Assembly (NCBI RefSeq): GCF_014218295.1
Contig: NZ_AP023287.1
Span: 5,394,001 to 5,458,000 of the forward strand
Direction of reading: 5' to 3'
Length of the DNA: 64,000 nucleotides
DNA from: Mycolicibacterium litorale
GTDB taxonomy: Bacteria; Actinomycetota; Actinomycetes; Mycobacteriales; Mycobacteriaceae
In this document: positions 33,229-41,427 of the stretch, in pieces
Position numbering within the stretch: the stretch's first letter is position 1
Layout: the number at the start of each line of letters is the position of its first letter
Position numbers and translations under genes: made by a program
Notes under the pieces: generated by a model
Database searches by the model: none
What the model was told of the DNA's origin: nothing
Seen by the model: only the letters and a program-made list of their open reading frames with translations

Positions 33229-35343
33229 TCATCGACCGAGCCCGGTCGGCTCCACCTCCCGCAGCGGCTCGTCGTCGTGGGCACGGATCTCGACACCGAG
33301 CAGTGCCCCGCACCCCGGGCAGGCGTAGCCGTCGGCACGCAGCCCCGGATGCAACCTCACCTTCGGTCCCAGATCCGAAGCGCGCAAGCGGGACTGGGCC
33401 GCGTAGTCCTTCCAGTTCTCCTCGGCCGGGGCCAGCACGTTCCCGCAGTCGCAGGCGAACACCGAAGAGACCCCGTCGTGGGTGAGTACGAGCCGGTCCC
33501 CGACCTTGCGGGCGCCGGCCATCATGTCGAGGCGCCGCACGCCGAACGTCTTGCCCTGCGCCCACAGCCGGCGCCGGGCCCGCTCGCGGTTGCGGTGTGC
33601 GGTGGTCTCCTCACGGTCGAGCACTCCGTCGGCCACCACGACGCCATAGACGCGTTCAGCACTTTCGACCGAGATGCGGCCGGCGGTGATGTCGGCCAGC
33701 ACCTCGCCGGGATCGGCGTCGAGTGGATCACCCCAGCCGCCGCCGCCGTGGAAACTCCACTCGACGACATCGCCTGCGGCAAGGTGGATCTCGCCGGGCG
33801 ACCCGGTGTAGACCTCGGGGCCGGATTTCCGGTGGATCGCCACGTGGTGCGTGGAGCCGGGCATGCCGCCGTGGATGCCGAGCGAGTTGGGCATCGACAT
33901 GCTGTGCCCCGCCATGACGCCGTGCAGCGCGTCGGTGTCGTGGAGGGTGAACGACGAGCTCACCGACACCCCGCCGTGGTGACGGCCCGCCCCGCCGCCG
34001 TCGGTGTCGGCCGACCGGTTCAGGTACAGCAGCGGGAACACCGCCTCTTCACCCTCGACGTTGTTGAACTGTCCGGTGAGGATCTCGTTGGGACCGCGAT
34101 AGTCGACGCCGCTGCGGTTGACGTTGGCGCCCGCACCGCCGGCGAGCACCTCGGTCATCGCGCCGCCGTAGGGTTCGCCGTACTGGTTGCGTCCGGCGAT
34201 GTGGAACACCATCAATCCGCCGGTGGTGACCGCCCTTGCCTCGCTGCGTAATTCGTCGTGTGCACTGACCAGCGTGGACAGCGCGCTGCCCGCGGTGCTC
34301 TGCACGATCGTCGTCGCACCCGTGGTCGACGCACCGCAGGGCGCCGGATGTGTGGCGTTGACGATGCTGCCCTCGGGTGCGGCCACCTCGATGGCCCGCA
34401 TGACGCCGCTGTTCCACGGGATGTCGTGGGCCAGCACCGGCAGGATCGCCGAGAACACGCCACCGCGCAGGCCCGACATCGTGCAGTTGAAGAATCCGGG
34501 CAGCTGCTGTGCGGTACGCGCGTAGTCGAACACCAGGCGGTCGCCGTCCTTGCGCAGTTCCACCTCGACCCGCGCAAGCGTCGCTTCGTGCCCGTTGTGG
34601 TCGAAATACGTCCGCGCCCGGGTTGTTCCGTCCGGAATCGCCAGCAACCGTTCCCGCACCTGGGCTTCGGACCGGTCGAGCATCGTCGTCATCACGGATG
34701 TGACGACGTCGACGCCGTACCGGTCGACCAGGCGCAGCATCCCCTGGCGCGCATGGTTGTTCGCGGCGATCATCGCCTTGAGGTCCAGCCCGAGGTTCGC
34801 GGGCAGCCGGGAGGCGGCGAGGATGAGGTTCCATACGTCGTGGCGGGTCCTACCGCCGGAGATGATCTTGGTGGGCGGCAGGATCAGGCCCTCCTGGTAC
34901 ACCTCCCGCGCGGCAGGCGACCAGCTCGACGGCGTCATGCCGCCGATGTCGAGCACGTGGGCACACGTCCCGACCCAGCCGATGCGGATGCCGTCGTAGA
35001 ACACCGGCTCGATCATCGTGACGTCCGGCATGTGCAGCGCACCCTTGTACGGGTCGTTGGTGATGAAGACGTCACCGTCCTCGATGCCGATCGTGTCGGC
35101 GCAGTCGGCGAGGATGTGGTTGACCACCGTCTCCATCGACCCGGAGTGGAAGAGGTTGTGCGGACCCATGGCCACCACTTCGCCGGTCGCCAGGTAGACC
35201 CCGGTGTTGCAGTCGTTGGCCTCGGTGACCAGCGGTGAGCCGGACACGTTCTTCAGCACCGCCGACTGCTGGGCGACGATCGCGGTCAGGCGGTTTCGGA
35301 CGACCTCGTAGGTGACGACGTCGACCTCGGCGAGTGTGGTCAT
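33229..35343 (-). CDS. Hydantoinase B/oxoprolinase-like carboxylase subunit with fused acetone-carboxylase-gamma-like zinc domain
   Basis: A 704-residue protein. Residues 1-540 are the HyuB/acetone carboxylase alpha domain (FITNDPYKGALHMPDVTMIEPVF, then GGAGRHHGG...). After about residue 560 a separate C-terminal domain carries two cysteine pairs (ACDCGNVL and YACPGCGALL) with ENWKDYA and LGPKVRLHP between. That resembles the zinc-binding gamma subunit of acetone carboxylases, fused here. This favours an ATP-dependent carboxylase or related enzyme over a simple hydantoinase, which is inference. It starts 3 bp after the hydantoinase A-like gene, forming one operon. Confidence 0.82.
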   Translation of the reverse strand: MTTLAEVDVVTYEVVRNRLTAIVAQQSAVLKNVSGSPLVTEANDCNTGVYLATGEVVAMGPHNLFHSGSMETVVNHILADCADTIGIEDGDVFITNDPYKGALHMPDVTMIEPVFYDGIRIGWVGTCAHVLDIGGMTPSSWSPAAREVYQEGLILPPTKIISGGRTRHDVWNLILAASRLPANLGLDLKAMIAANNHARQGMLRLVDRYGVDVVTSVMTTMLDRSEAQVRERLLAIPDGTTRARTYFDHNGHEATLARVEVELRKDGDRLVFDYARTAQQLPGFFNCTMSGLRGGVFSAILPVLAHDIPWNSGVMRAIEVAAPEGSIVNATHPAPCGASTTGATTIVQSTAGSALSTLVSAHDELRSEARAVTTGGLMVFHIAGRNQYGEPYGGAMTEVLAGGAGANVNRSGVDYRGPNEILTGQFNNVEGEEAVFPLLYLNRSADTDGGGAGRHHGGVSVSSSFTLHDTDALHGVMAGHSMSMPNSLGIHGGMPGSTHHVAIHRKSGPEVYTGSPGEIHLAAGDVVEWSFHGGGGWGDPLDADPGEVLADITAGRISVESAERVYGVVVADGVLDREETTAHRNRERARRRLWAQGKTFGVRRLDMMAGARKVGDRLVLTHDGVSSVFACDCGNVLAPAEENWKDYAAQSRLRASDLGPKVRLHPGLRADGYACPGCGALLGVEIRAHDDEPLREVEPTGLGR

Positions 35344-35346
35344 GGC

Positions 35347-37461
35347 TCAGGCGCCCTTCGTGTGGATGACGGTGTTCTCGAGTTCGTCGATGACGGCGGT
35401 CTGATCCGGCCCGACGAAGATGGTGGTGCCCGGATGCTCGATCACGGCGGGTCCCTGCACCCGGTCGCCCGGGCGCAGATCGGTGCCGCGGGCGACGTCG
35501 GCGAGGGTGACGCCGTGCTCGGGTCCCAGGTACACCTGACGCGATGTGGGCGTGGCGCCGCCCTCGCCGTTGGCGCTGACGACGTGGGTGACCCTCGGCT
35601 TGTCCAACGCGCCCTTGGCCTGTACGCGCAGCGAGACGATCTCGACGCCGGCGCCGAGGAACAGGGCCTCGCGGCCGTAGAGCTCGACGAACTGCGTCCG
35701 GAAGGCGTCCATCATCCGCACGATCGCGGCGCTGTCGAGTACGCCGGGCTCGACCGGTACCGAGAGCCCCTTGCTCTGCATGCGGAACCGCACGTCGGCG
35801 AAGCGCTGGACGACGATCCGGTCGCTCACCGCGCCGCTGCCCAGAAGTTCCTTGGTGACCGCGGCCTCGAGATCGCCGAAATGACGGGTCAGCCGGTCCG
35901 GGTCGAACGCGTCCTTGGCGCCGTCCCAGGTCGGCGAGTGCATGGGGTCGGAGATCTCGGCGGAGACGTGCAGATCGCTCATCGCCGCGCCGAACGCCGA
36001 GTGCACGGTTGCGGTGGCGGGCACCAGGATCGACTGCGCGCCGAGTTCGGCGCCGAACTGATGGCAGTGGGCGCCGCCCGCGCCGCCGTAGGCGAAGACG
36101 ACGAAATCGCGCGGATCGTGGCCGTGTCCGACGGTCAGCGTGTCGAGCAGGTCGGCCATCCGGTGGTCCGCGATCGATTTGATGCCGTAGGCGGCTTCCT
36201 GCACCGACAGCCCCAGCGGTTCGGCGATCTTGTCGTACAGCGCGCGTTCGGCGCCCTCCCTGTCGAGTCCCATGGAACCGCCGAGGAAGTACGTCGGATC
36301 GATGATGCCGAGCACGACGTCGGCGTCGGTGACGGTCGGTTCAGTGCCGCCGCGCCGGTAACAGACCGGGCCGGGAACCGAACCGGCACTGGCGGGTCCG
36401 ACCACCAGCCGGCCGCCGACCACCCGCGCGATGGAGCCACCGCCTGCGCCGATCGCGGTGACCTGCACGGCGGGTTTGAGTACCCGGTAGCCGTTGACCT
36501 GTTGCTGCGGTGAGATGACCGGTTCGTAGTCGGTGATCATGCCGACGTCGAACGACGTGCCGCCCATGTCGGTGGTGAGCACGTTCGGGGTGCCGATGCG
36601 CCGGGCCAGTTGCGCGCTGGCCAGCACACCGCCGGCCGGGCCGGAGGTGAGGATGGAAACCGCTGTGTCACCGGCCCTTTCGGGGGTGATGACCCCGCCG
36701 CCGGAGTCGAGGATGCGCAGCGACCCCCTGAGTCCGCGGTCGCGCAGGGAGCCGTCGAGTTTGCTCATGTAACCCTGGACGGCGGGGCCGAGGTAGGCGT
36801 TCAGCGCGGTGGTGGCGGTGCGCTCGTATTCGCCCAGCACGGGCGCCAACTCGCTGGAGATCGTGAGATACACGTCGGGGGCCATCTCGCGGATGATCGC
36901 GGCGATCCGCTGTTCGTGTGCCGGTTCGCGGAACGACCACAGCAGGCAGACGGCGATGGCCTGCACTCCCTCGTCGAGCAGCGCCCGCACCTGGGTGCGG
37001 ACCTCGTCCTCGTCAAGGGTGACGAGGACCGCGCCCTTGTAGTCGACGCGTTCGGTGACTTCACGGATCAGCGGACGCGGCACGACCGGCTCGACCTGGA
37101 CGCGCTGCGAGTCGTGCCGGATCTCGTGCAGTTCCTTACCGGCCCAGTGGCCCGTCGCCCGCTGCATGAGGATGGCGTCGCGGAAGCCGCGGGTGGTGAT
37201 GATGCCGGTCGTGACGCCCTTGCGTTCGATGAGCGCGTTGGTGGCCACCGTGGTACCGAGCCCGAAGTAGTCGACCTGGCGCAGGATCGAACCGGCGTCC
37301 AGGCCGAGTTCCTTCTCGGCCAGCGCCAGCGCGTTGTTCACGCCTTCGGAAGGGTCGTGCAGCGTCGTCGGGGTCTTGAGCAGACGCGCGGTGCCGGACT
37401 CGTCGAGCAGGACGGCGTCGGTGAAGGTTCCGCCGATGTCGATGCCTACGAAATACGCCAT
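35347..37461 (-). CDS. Hydantoinase A/oxoprolinase/acetone carboxylase beta-like subunit
   Basis: A 704-residue ASKHA-fold ATPase. It starts VGIDIGGTFTDAVLLD (phosphate 1 motif), followed by GLGTTVATNALIERKG. The central region has LDSGGGVITP and LTTDMGGTSFDVG (phosphate 2) and GAGGGSIARV. It probably phosphorylates the substrate with ATP for the B subunit. It is the first gene of a two-gene operon and is divergent from a TetR gene (37630), with an operator-like repeat between them. The substrate (hydantoin, 5-oxoproline, ketone or similar) is not determined by sequence. Confidence 0.88.
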   Translation of the reverse strand: MAYFVGIDIGGTFTDAVLLDESGTARLLKTPTTLHDPSEGVNNALALAEKELGLDAGSILRQVDYFGLGTTVATNALIERKGVTTGIITTRGFRDAILMQRATGHWAGKELHEIRHDSQRVQVEPVVPRPLIREVTERVDYKGAVLVTLDEDEVRTQVRALLDEGVQAIAVCLLWSFREPAHEQRIAAIIREMAPDVYLTISSELAPVLGEYERTATTALNAYLGPAVQGYMSKLDGSLRDRGLRGSLRILDSGGGVITPERAGDTAVSILTSGPAGGVLASAQLARRIGTPNVLTTDMGGTSFDVGMITDYEPVISPQQQVNGYRVLKPAVQVTAIGAGGGSIARVVGGRLVVGPASAGSVPGPVCYRRGGTEPTVTDADVVLGIIDPTYFLGGSMGLDREGAERALYDKIAEPLGLSVQEAAYGIKSIADHRMADLLDTLTVGHGHDPRDFVVFAYGGAGGAHCHQFGAELGAQSILVPATATVHSAFGAAMSDLHVSAEISDPMHSPTWDGAKDAFDPDRLTRHFGDLEAAVTKELLGSGAVSDRIVVQRFADVRFRMQSKGLSVPVEPGVLDSAAIVRMMDAFRTQFVELYGREALFLGAGVEIVSLRVQAKGALDKPRVTHVVSANGEGGATPTSRQVYLGPEHGVTLADVARGTDLRPGDRVQGPAVIEHPGTTIFVGPDQTAVIDELENTVIHTKGA

Positions 37462-37544
37462 GGATGTCCTCTTTCACCCGTGCGCACGGGTCTGGAAAAA
37501 GCCGGGAGAAGGGCGCGCGCCGAGAGCGGCGAACACGCGATACG

Positions 37545-37569
37545 TTCACTATACATACAGTCTAGTGAA
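37545..37569. promoter_or_regulatory. Inverted repeat TTCACTA-N11-TAGTGAA, candidate TetR operator
   Basis: A perfect 7-bp inverted repeat in the 168-bp divergent region between the hydantoinase A-like gene and the TetR gene. Read on the minus strand it includes TATAGT, a good -10 box for the catabolic operon. A repressor bound here would block that promoter. The partner is most likely the adjacent TetR protein. Confidence 0.55.
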
Positions 37570-37629
37570 TAGTCGGCGCGTCTATTTCCGTGCGCTTCCT
37601 CACAGCGGCGGGCTCGGTAGTCTGACGCG

Positions 37630-38217
37630 GTGGCGACGCTTCGCGAGGCCCAGAAGCAGCGGACGCGCGAGCTGCTGCTCGAACGCGGGTTGGAGTCGTT
37701 CGCGACGAAGGGCTATCAGGCGACGACGATCGACGACATCGCCGCCGCGGCGGGCACCACCCGCGCCACCTTCTATCTGCACTTCGCGTCCAAGGCGCAG
37801 CTGATGCGTCAGCTGATCGACGACGTCGACGCCATCCTCACCGCCGCCGACGATCCGCCGCTGACGAAGGTCGTCGAGCTGGGACGGCGAGACATGGTGC
37901 GCGACTGGCTGAGTCGCAAATTCGACCAGTGGCCGGTCATCCGGCCGTACATGCTCGTCGCGCACCGCGCGGAGGCCACGGAACCGGAGGTGGCCGCGGT
38001 GCTGGACCGGTGGTTCGACGGCACGGTTCAGGCGATGCGGACCGGTCTGGACGAGGCAGACCGGTTCGACGCCGACACCCGCCACTCCCGATGCCTGCTC
38101 GCCTTCGGGCAGTTCGAATTCGTCTCCCGCCAGTGGTTCCGGCGCGGCTGGCAGGTCGATCGCGACGTGCTGCTCGACACGCTCACCGACTCGTGGTGCC
38201 ACCTGCTGACGCGGTGA
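37630..38217 (+). CDS. TetR family transcriptional regulator
   Basis: A 195-residue, GTG-initiated protein with HTH TTIDDIAAAAGTTRATFYLHF (residues 36-56) and a C-terminal ligand domain containing WFDGTVQAMRTGLDEA. The divergent position next to the carboxylase/hydantoinase operon and the palindrome between them make it the likely local repressor. Its 3' end overlaps the convergent exporter gene by 35 bp. Confidence 0.85.
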   Translation: MATLREAQKQRTRELLLERGLESFATKGYQATTIDDIAAAAGTTRATFYLHFASKAQLMRQLIDDVDAILTAADDPPLTKVVELGRRDMVRDWLSRKFDQWPVIRPYMLVAHRAEATEPEVAAVLDRWFDGTVQAMRTGLDEADRFDADTRHSRCLLAFGQFEFVSRQWFRRGWQVDRDVLLDTLTDSWCHLLTR

Positions 38218-39463
38218 GCACCGGATCCGAGGCGACGTCGTCCTCGTCGTCGGCGAACGGGACGTGGCCGCGGGTCAAACCGAACAACGACAGCGCCGCC
38301 AGCGCCGCGGCACCCAGCATCACCACCGCCATCGGCAGCGCGCTGCCCTCCCCCAGCACCCCGACCAGGGGTGGGGTGACAGCTCCCATGCCGTACTGCA
38401 GGAAGCCCAGCACCGCCGATCCGGTCCCCGCCGCGTGCGGCACCTCGGTGAGGGCCAGTGCGGTCGCATTGGCGTACACGAAGCCGATGGTGCCCATGAA
38501 GACGGCCATCAACGCGATGGTGGCCCAACTGATCACGTGTCCGACGGTGACGTTGAGCATCATCAGCGCGGTCGCGATCAGCAACGCCACGACGCCGCCC
38601 ATCAGGACCCTGCGCGGTGAGTGGGTCCGCACCAGACGCGCGGAGATCACGCTCCCAGCCCCGATCGCCAGCGCGCAGGATCCGAACGTCACCGAGTACG
38701 CCGCGGGCGAGAAGCCGAGGATGTTCTGGACGACGAAGGGCGATGCCGCGATGTAGCCGAACATCGCCGCCGCCGTGAACGCCATGACGAGTGTGTAGCC
38801 GAGGTAGTACCGGTTGCCCAGCACGCTGCGTGCGCTGGTGAGCAGCGCCGTGAGCCCGCCCGGCCGCCGATGCTGCTCGGGCAGGGATTCCTTGACCGCG
38901 AGCACCACGCCGAGCAGGGTCAGCAGGTTCAGCACCGCCAGTGCGAAGAACACGGCACGCCAGCCCAGCCCGGTGACGATGACGCCGCCGAGGATCGGAG
39001 CGGTGATGGGCGCGAGGACGCCGATCAACATCATCACCGCGAAGAGCCGCGCCGCGCGGGCGCCGCGCGAACGGTCGGCGATGACGGCGCGGGCGATCAC
39101 GACCCCGGCCGCCCCGCAGAACCCCTGTGCGAACCGCAGGGCGATGAGCAGCACGATCGACGGCGCGAGGGCACACGCCACGCTGACGGCCACGCATGCG
39201 ACGGTCCCGATGATCAGCGGACGCCGCCGGCCGTAGCGGTCGGAGAGCGTCCCGATGATCAGCTGCCCGACCGCCAGTCCGATCAGGAAGGTCGTCAGGG
39301 ACAGCTGGATCGTCGACGGCGACGTGCCGAAGTCGGTCGCCATCTCCGGGAAGGCCGAAAGATACATGTCGATGGAGAACGGGGTCACCGCGTTGAGCAG
39401 CGCGAGAACGGCGATGAGCACCGCCGACGGAGCCGACGCAACGGCTGCGACCTTCTGAGACAT
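38183..39463 (-). CDS. Bcr/CflA family MFS drug exporter
   Basis: A 426-residue MFS transporter with 12 hydrophobic helices. TPFSIDMYLSAFPEMATDFG is the Bcr/CflA signature, GTLSDRYGRRRPL is the loop 2-3 motif, and RFAQGFCGAAGVVIARAV is helix 4. It is a likely proton-driven efflux pump for small drugs. The ATG at 39463 is preferred over a 48-residue extension through the promoter region. The convergent TetR gene overlaps its 3' end by 35 bp; the divergent MarR gene is its probable regulator. Confidence 0.88.
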   Translation of the reverse strand: MSQKVAAVASAPSAVLIAVLALLNAVTPFSIDMYLSAFPEMATDFGTSPSTIQLSLTTFLIGLAVGQLIIGTLSDRYGRRRPLIIGTVACVAVSVACALAPSIVLLIALRFAQGFCGAAGVVIARAVIADRSRGARAARLFAVMMLIGVLAPITAPILGGVIVTGLGWRAVFFALAVLNLLTLLGVVLAVKESLPEQHRRPGGLTALLTSARSVLGNRYYLGYTLVMAFTAAAMFGYIAASPFVVQNILGFSPAAYSVTFGSCALAIGAGSVISARLVRTHSPRRVLMGGVVALLIATALMMLNVTVGHVISWATIALMAVFMGTIGFVYANATALALTEVPHAAGTGSAVLGFLQYGMGAVTPPLVGVLGEGSALPMAVVMLGAAALAALSLFGLTRGHVPFADDEDDVASDPVLTASAGGTTSR

Positions 39464-39553
39464 GCATTCCTTCCAATCCGGCACCGAGCTCCGGGCGAAA
39501 CTATGTATGAAACAATACGTATCCAGAAATATGTGTGTCAAAATATGCATATG
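39464..39553. promoter_or_regulatory. AT-rich divergent promoter with palindrome ATATGCATAT
   Basis: The region between the exporter and marR genes is far richer in A/T than its surroundings. ATATGCATAT (39543-39552) is a 10-bp perfect palindrome covering the marR start region, and GTAT-GAAACA-ATAC is a second short inverted repeat. MarR-type repressors bind such AT-rich palindromes, so autorepression and control of the exporter are likely. Confidence 0.5.
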
Positions 39554-40174
39554 GCCGATGTAAGCGAACACACTCCGGAGTACCGGGAGCTGGCGATCGC
39601 CCTGCACGATCTGTCCTGGCGCATCGCCCGCTTCGGGCCGGCGCAGGTGGGCCTCGAGCCGCTGCCGGCCTCCGAGCTGACGGTGCTGCGCGCGGTGATG
39701 GACGAGCCGGGCCGCAGTGTGTCCGAGGTGGCCGCGGTGACGAACATGCAGTCGAGCAACGTCAGCACCGCGGCCCGTGCGTTGATGGACCGCGGACTGC
39801 TCGACAAGCGGGCCGACAGCCGGGACCGGCGGGTGTCGCTGCTGGAGCCGACGGCACGTGCCCTCGCCGAGCGCAATGCGATCGAGAACGCCATCGCGGG
39901 CTCGGTGTCGACGGCGCTGACGGCGCTACCCGCCGAGGCGGTCGACGCCCTGGTGGCGGCGGTCCCGGCGATCCGGGAGCTGACCGCCCAGGTCGCGCCG
40001 GCCCTGGCCGGACGGGCGGGCGCGGCGCAGCCGCCCGGTCGTCAGGCGGGCGCGCGGTCGGCGAACGAGGAGACGATCGCCTCGACCGGTGACCGCCACG
40101 TCAGCCCGAAGTCGGCGAGGGTGGCCGAATCGTCGGTCGGGGTCGCCGCGGTCAGCAGCAGCGCCGCCTCGTAG
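39551..40174 (+). CDS. MarR family transcriptional regulator with long C-terminal extension
   Basis: A 207-residue reading frame. Residues 1-150 form a MarR winged helix: ASELTVLRAVMDEPGRSVSEVAAV, then NMQSSNVSTAARALMDRGLL and RRVSLLEPTARALAERNA. The extra 50 or so residues (from about PPGRQAGARSANEE) are low in family character and lie entirely opposite the 3' end of the convergent SDR gene. Translation there may be read-through caused by loss of an earlier stop. The start could be the ATG at 39545 or 39551. Confidence 0.8.
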   Translation: MADVSEHTPEYRELAIALHDLSWRIARFGPAQVGLEPLPASELTVLRAVMDEPGRSVSEVAAVTNMQSSNVSTAARALMDRGLLDKRADSRDRRVSLLEPTARALAERNAIENAIAGSVSTALTALPAEAVDALVAAVPAIRELTAQVAPALAGRAGAAQPPGRQAGARSANEETIASTGDRHVSPKSARVAESSVGVAAVSSSAAS

Positions 40175-41025
40175 GACAGCCCGTCGCCCAGCGGGACGAT
40201 GCCTGCCAGCGTGTCGCCGATCCGGCTCATTCCCCTGAAGACTCCCTGGCTCAACGGAATTCGACGGAATCGCCGGCCCGAGCCGCGTTCGAGGGCGTCG
40301 ACCATCCCGTCGAATGTGACGAGTTCACCGCCGCAGACGTAGCGGTGCGGGCCGCGGCCCGGTGTCATCGCCGCGGCATGCACGGCGGCCACGTCGCGAA
40401 CGTCGATCATCTGCATGCCACCCCGCAACCGGGGCGCCACCCCGAACCGGACGAGCGGCGCCCATCCGCGTTCGGTGACGCCGGGTGCGGTGTGGAACGC
40501 CGGCCCCACCACGCTGGACGGGTAGGTGACCACCACGGGCGCGCCCTGGGCCTGCAGACGACGCGCCACTCGGTCGGCGTACCCCTTCGTCTTCGCGTAG
40601 GCGCTGCGGCCGTTCGCCGTCGGGGTGTCCGGTCCGATGATGCCGTCGGGCGGCGGGAACAGTGCGCTGTAGCTGCTCACCGAGATGACCGGGTCCAGCC
40701 CGGCGCGCACCGCCTCGGTGAGCAGCGCCTCCGTGGCGTAGGCATTCACCTCCCACATGAGCGCACTGCGCCGGTTGTCGGTGCCCACGACGCCCGCGCC
40801 GTGCAGCACGGCATCGCACCCGTCGAGCAGTCGCGAGATCGTCTCCGGCCGGCGGATGTCGCCGGAGAAGACGTCGATCTCACCGAGGTCGGCCAGGCGG
40901 TCGAGCACCGGCGCCCCCTCGGCGTCGGGTCCGACCAGCAGCCGCACCCGATGGCCGTCCGCCAGCAGGGCGCGGACGCAATGGGCTCCGACGTATCCGG
41001 TTCCGCCGGTGACGCCGATCAGCAT
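40042..41025 (-). CDS. Extended SDR: NAD-dependent epimerase/dehydratase-like
   Basis: A 327-residue protein. GVTGGTGYVGAHCVRALLADG at the N-terminus is the NAD(P) motif, followed by FSGDIRRPE, and SSYSALFPPP with YAKTKGYADRVARR gives the catalytic Tyr and Lys. The family acts on sugar nucleotides, flavonoid-like ketones or steroids; no substrate is clear. The last 133 bp overlap the end of marR. Upstream lie two direct repeats (41049-41072) that could be an operator. Confidence 0.85.
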   Translation of the reverse strand: MLIGVTGGTGYVGAHCVRALLADGHRVRLLVGPDAEGAPVLDRLADLGEIDVFSGDIRRPETISRLLDGCDAVLHGAGVVGTDNRRSALMWEVNAYATEALLTEAVRAGLDPVISVSSYSALFPPPDGIIGPDTPTANGRSAYAKTKGYADRVARRLQAQGAPVVVTYPSSVVGPAFHTAPGVTERGWAPLVRFGVAPRLRGGMQMIDVRDVAAVHAAAMTPGRGPHRYVCGGELVTFDGMVDALERGSGRRFRRIPLSQGVFRGMSRIGDTLAGIVPLGDGLSYEAALLLTAATPTDDSATLADFGLTWRSPVEAIVSSFADRAPA

Positions 41026-41048
41026 CGGTTCTCCTCACTGTCGGCTGA

Positions 41049-41072
41049 TTACAGTACCAATTACGGTACCAA
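41049..41072. promoter_or_regulatory. Two 12-bp direct repeats (TTACAGTACCAA/TTACGGTACCAA)
   Basis: Two adjacent copies with one mismatch, 24 bp upstream of the SDR start. Read from the minus strand they give TTGGTACCGTAA/TTGGTACTGTAA, whose halves resemble -35/-10 material and a GTAC core. Spaced by exactly 12 bp, they would suit a cooperative dimeric regulator. No candidate regulator is adjacent. Confidence 0.45.
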
Positions 41073-41093
41073 TGGCACCGTTTGTCGGATCAT

Positions 41094-41108
41094 GCAGGAA
41101 CGTCCTGC
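41094..41108. promoter_or_regulatory. Palindrome GCAGGA-ACG-TCCTGC upstream of the repeat-peptide operon
   Basis: A perfect 6-bp inverted repeat with a 3-bp centre, 127 bp upstream of the peptide ATG, in the 210-bp divergent intergenic region. It may be an operator for the peptide operon or the divergent SDR gene. No second copy was seen in the window. Confidence 0.35.
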
Positions 41109-41235
41109 TCGTTTCGTTGGTCCCGGGTGCGGCAACCCTGCGGTGGCAACGCGCCGGTACCCAGTCCACTCGCGGGCCGCCCTGACGGCCGGAGCCGGTA
41201 TTCGACGCGATTGCGCCGACAGAAAGGGAACCACC

Positions 41236-41418
41236 ATGGCGCTCGACGACGACGACATCGAAACCACACCCGGCGGCGGTGAGGGCACCGCTGACGGCGG
41301 CTCGAATCCGGAAGGCCACGACGGCGGAGCCGACGGCACCGCGAACACCGGAGAAGGCACCGCCGACGGCGGCTCCAATCCCGAAGGCCACGACGGCGGG
41401 GCCGACGGCACCGCGTGA
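41236..41418 (+). CDS. Tandem-repeat precursor-like peptide (60 aa)
   Basis: A 60-residue acidic, Gly-rich peptide: a short leader-like start (MALDDDDIETTPGGG), then two copies of a 21-residue unit (EGTADGGSNPEGH...) joined by NTG. It has no signal peptide, Cys or aromatic residue; each unit has one His, one Asn and one Pro, plus several Asp. A purine-rich site (AGAAAGGGAA) precedes the ATG. It is followed after 9 bp by a JmjC/cupin_4 oxygenase gene and then a ferredoxin-like gene. The layout suggests a substrate peptide hydroxylated by its neighbour, as in RiPP clusters. That function is inference; only the structure is seen. Confidence 0.7.
   Translation: MALDDDDIETTPGGGEGTADGGSNPEGHDGGADGTANTGEGTADGGSNPEGHDGGADGTA
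41281..41415 (+). repeat. Two 63-bp repeats in the precursor-like peptide
   Basis: Copies at 41281-41343 and 41353-41415 are separated by a 9-bp spacer (NTG codons). They differ at 5 of 63 positions, all third-codon and synonymous (Glu, Ala, Ser, Pro and Gly codons), so the encoded 21-residue units are identical. Such a pattern implies selection on the peptide and not a recent duplication alone. Confidence 0.92.
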
Positions 41419-41427
41419 CCCAGTGAG

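Noticed and set aside
40345..41235. Extension of the repeat peptide upstream to a 357-residue protein
   Set aside because: The upstream part is antisense to the SDR gene and crosses the divergent promoter region; the ATG at 41236 has its own ribosome-binding site.
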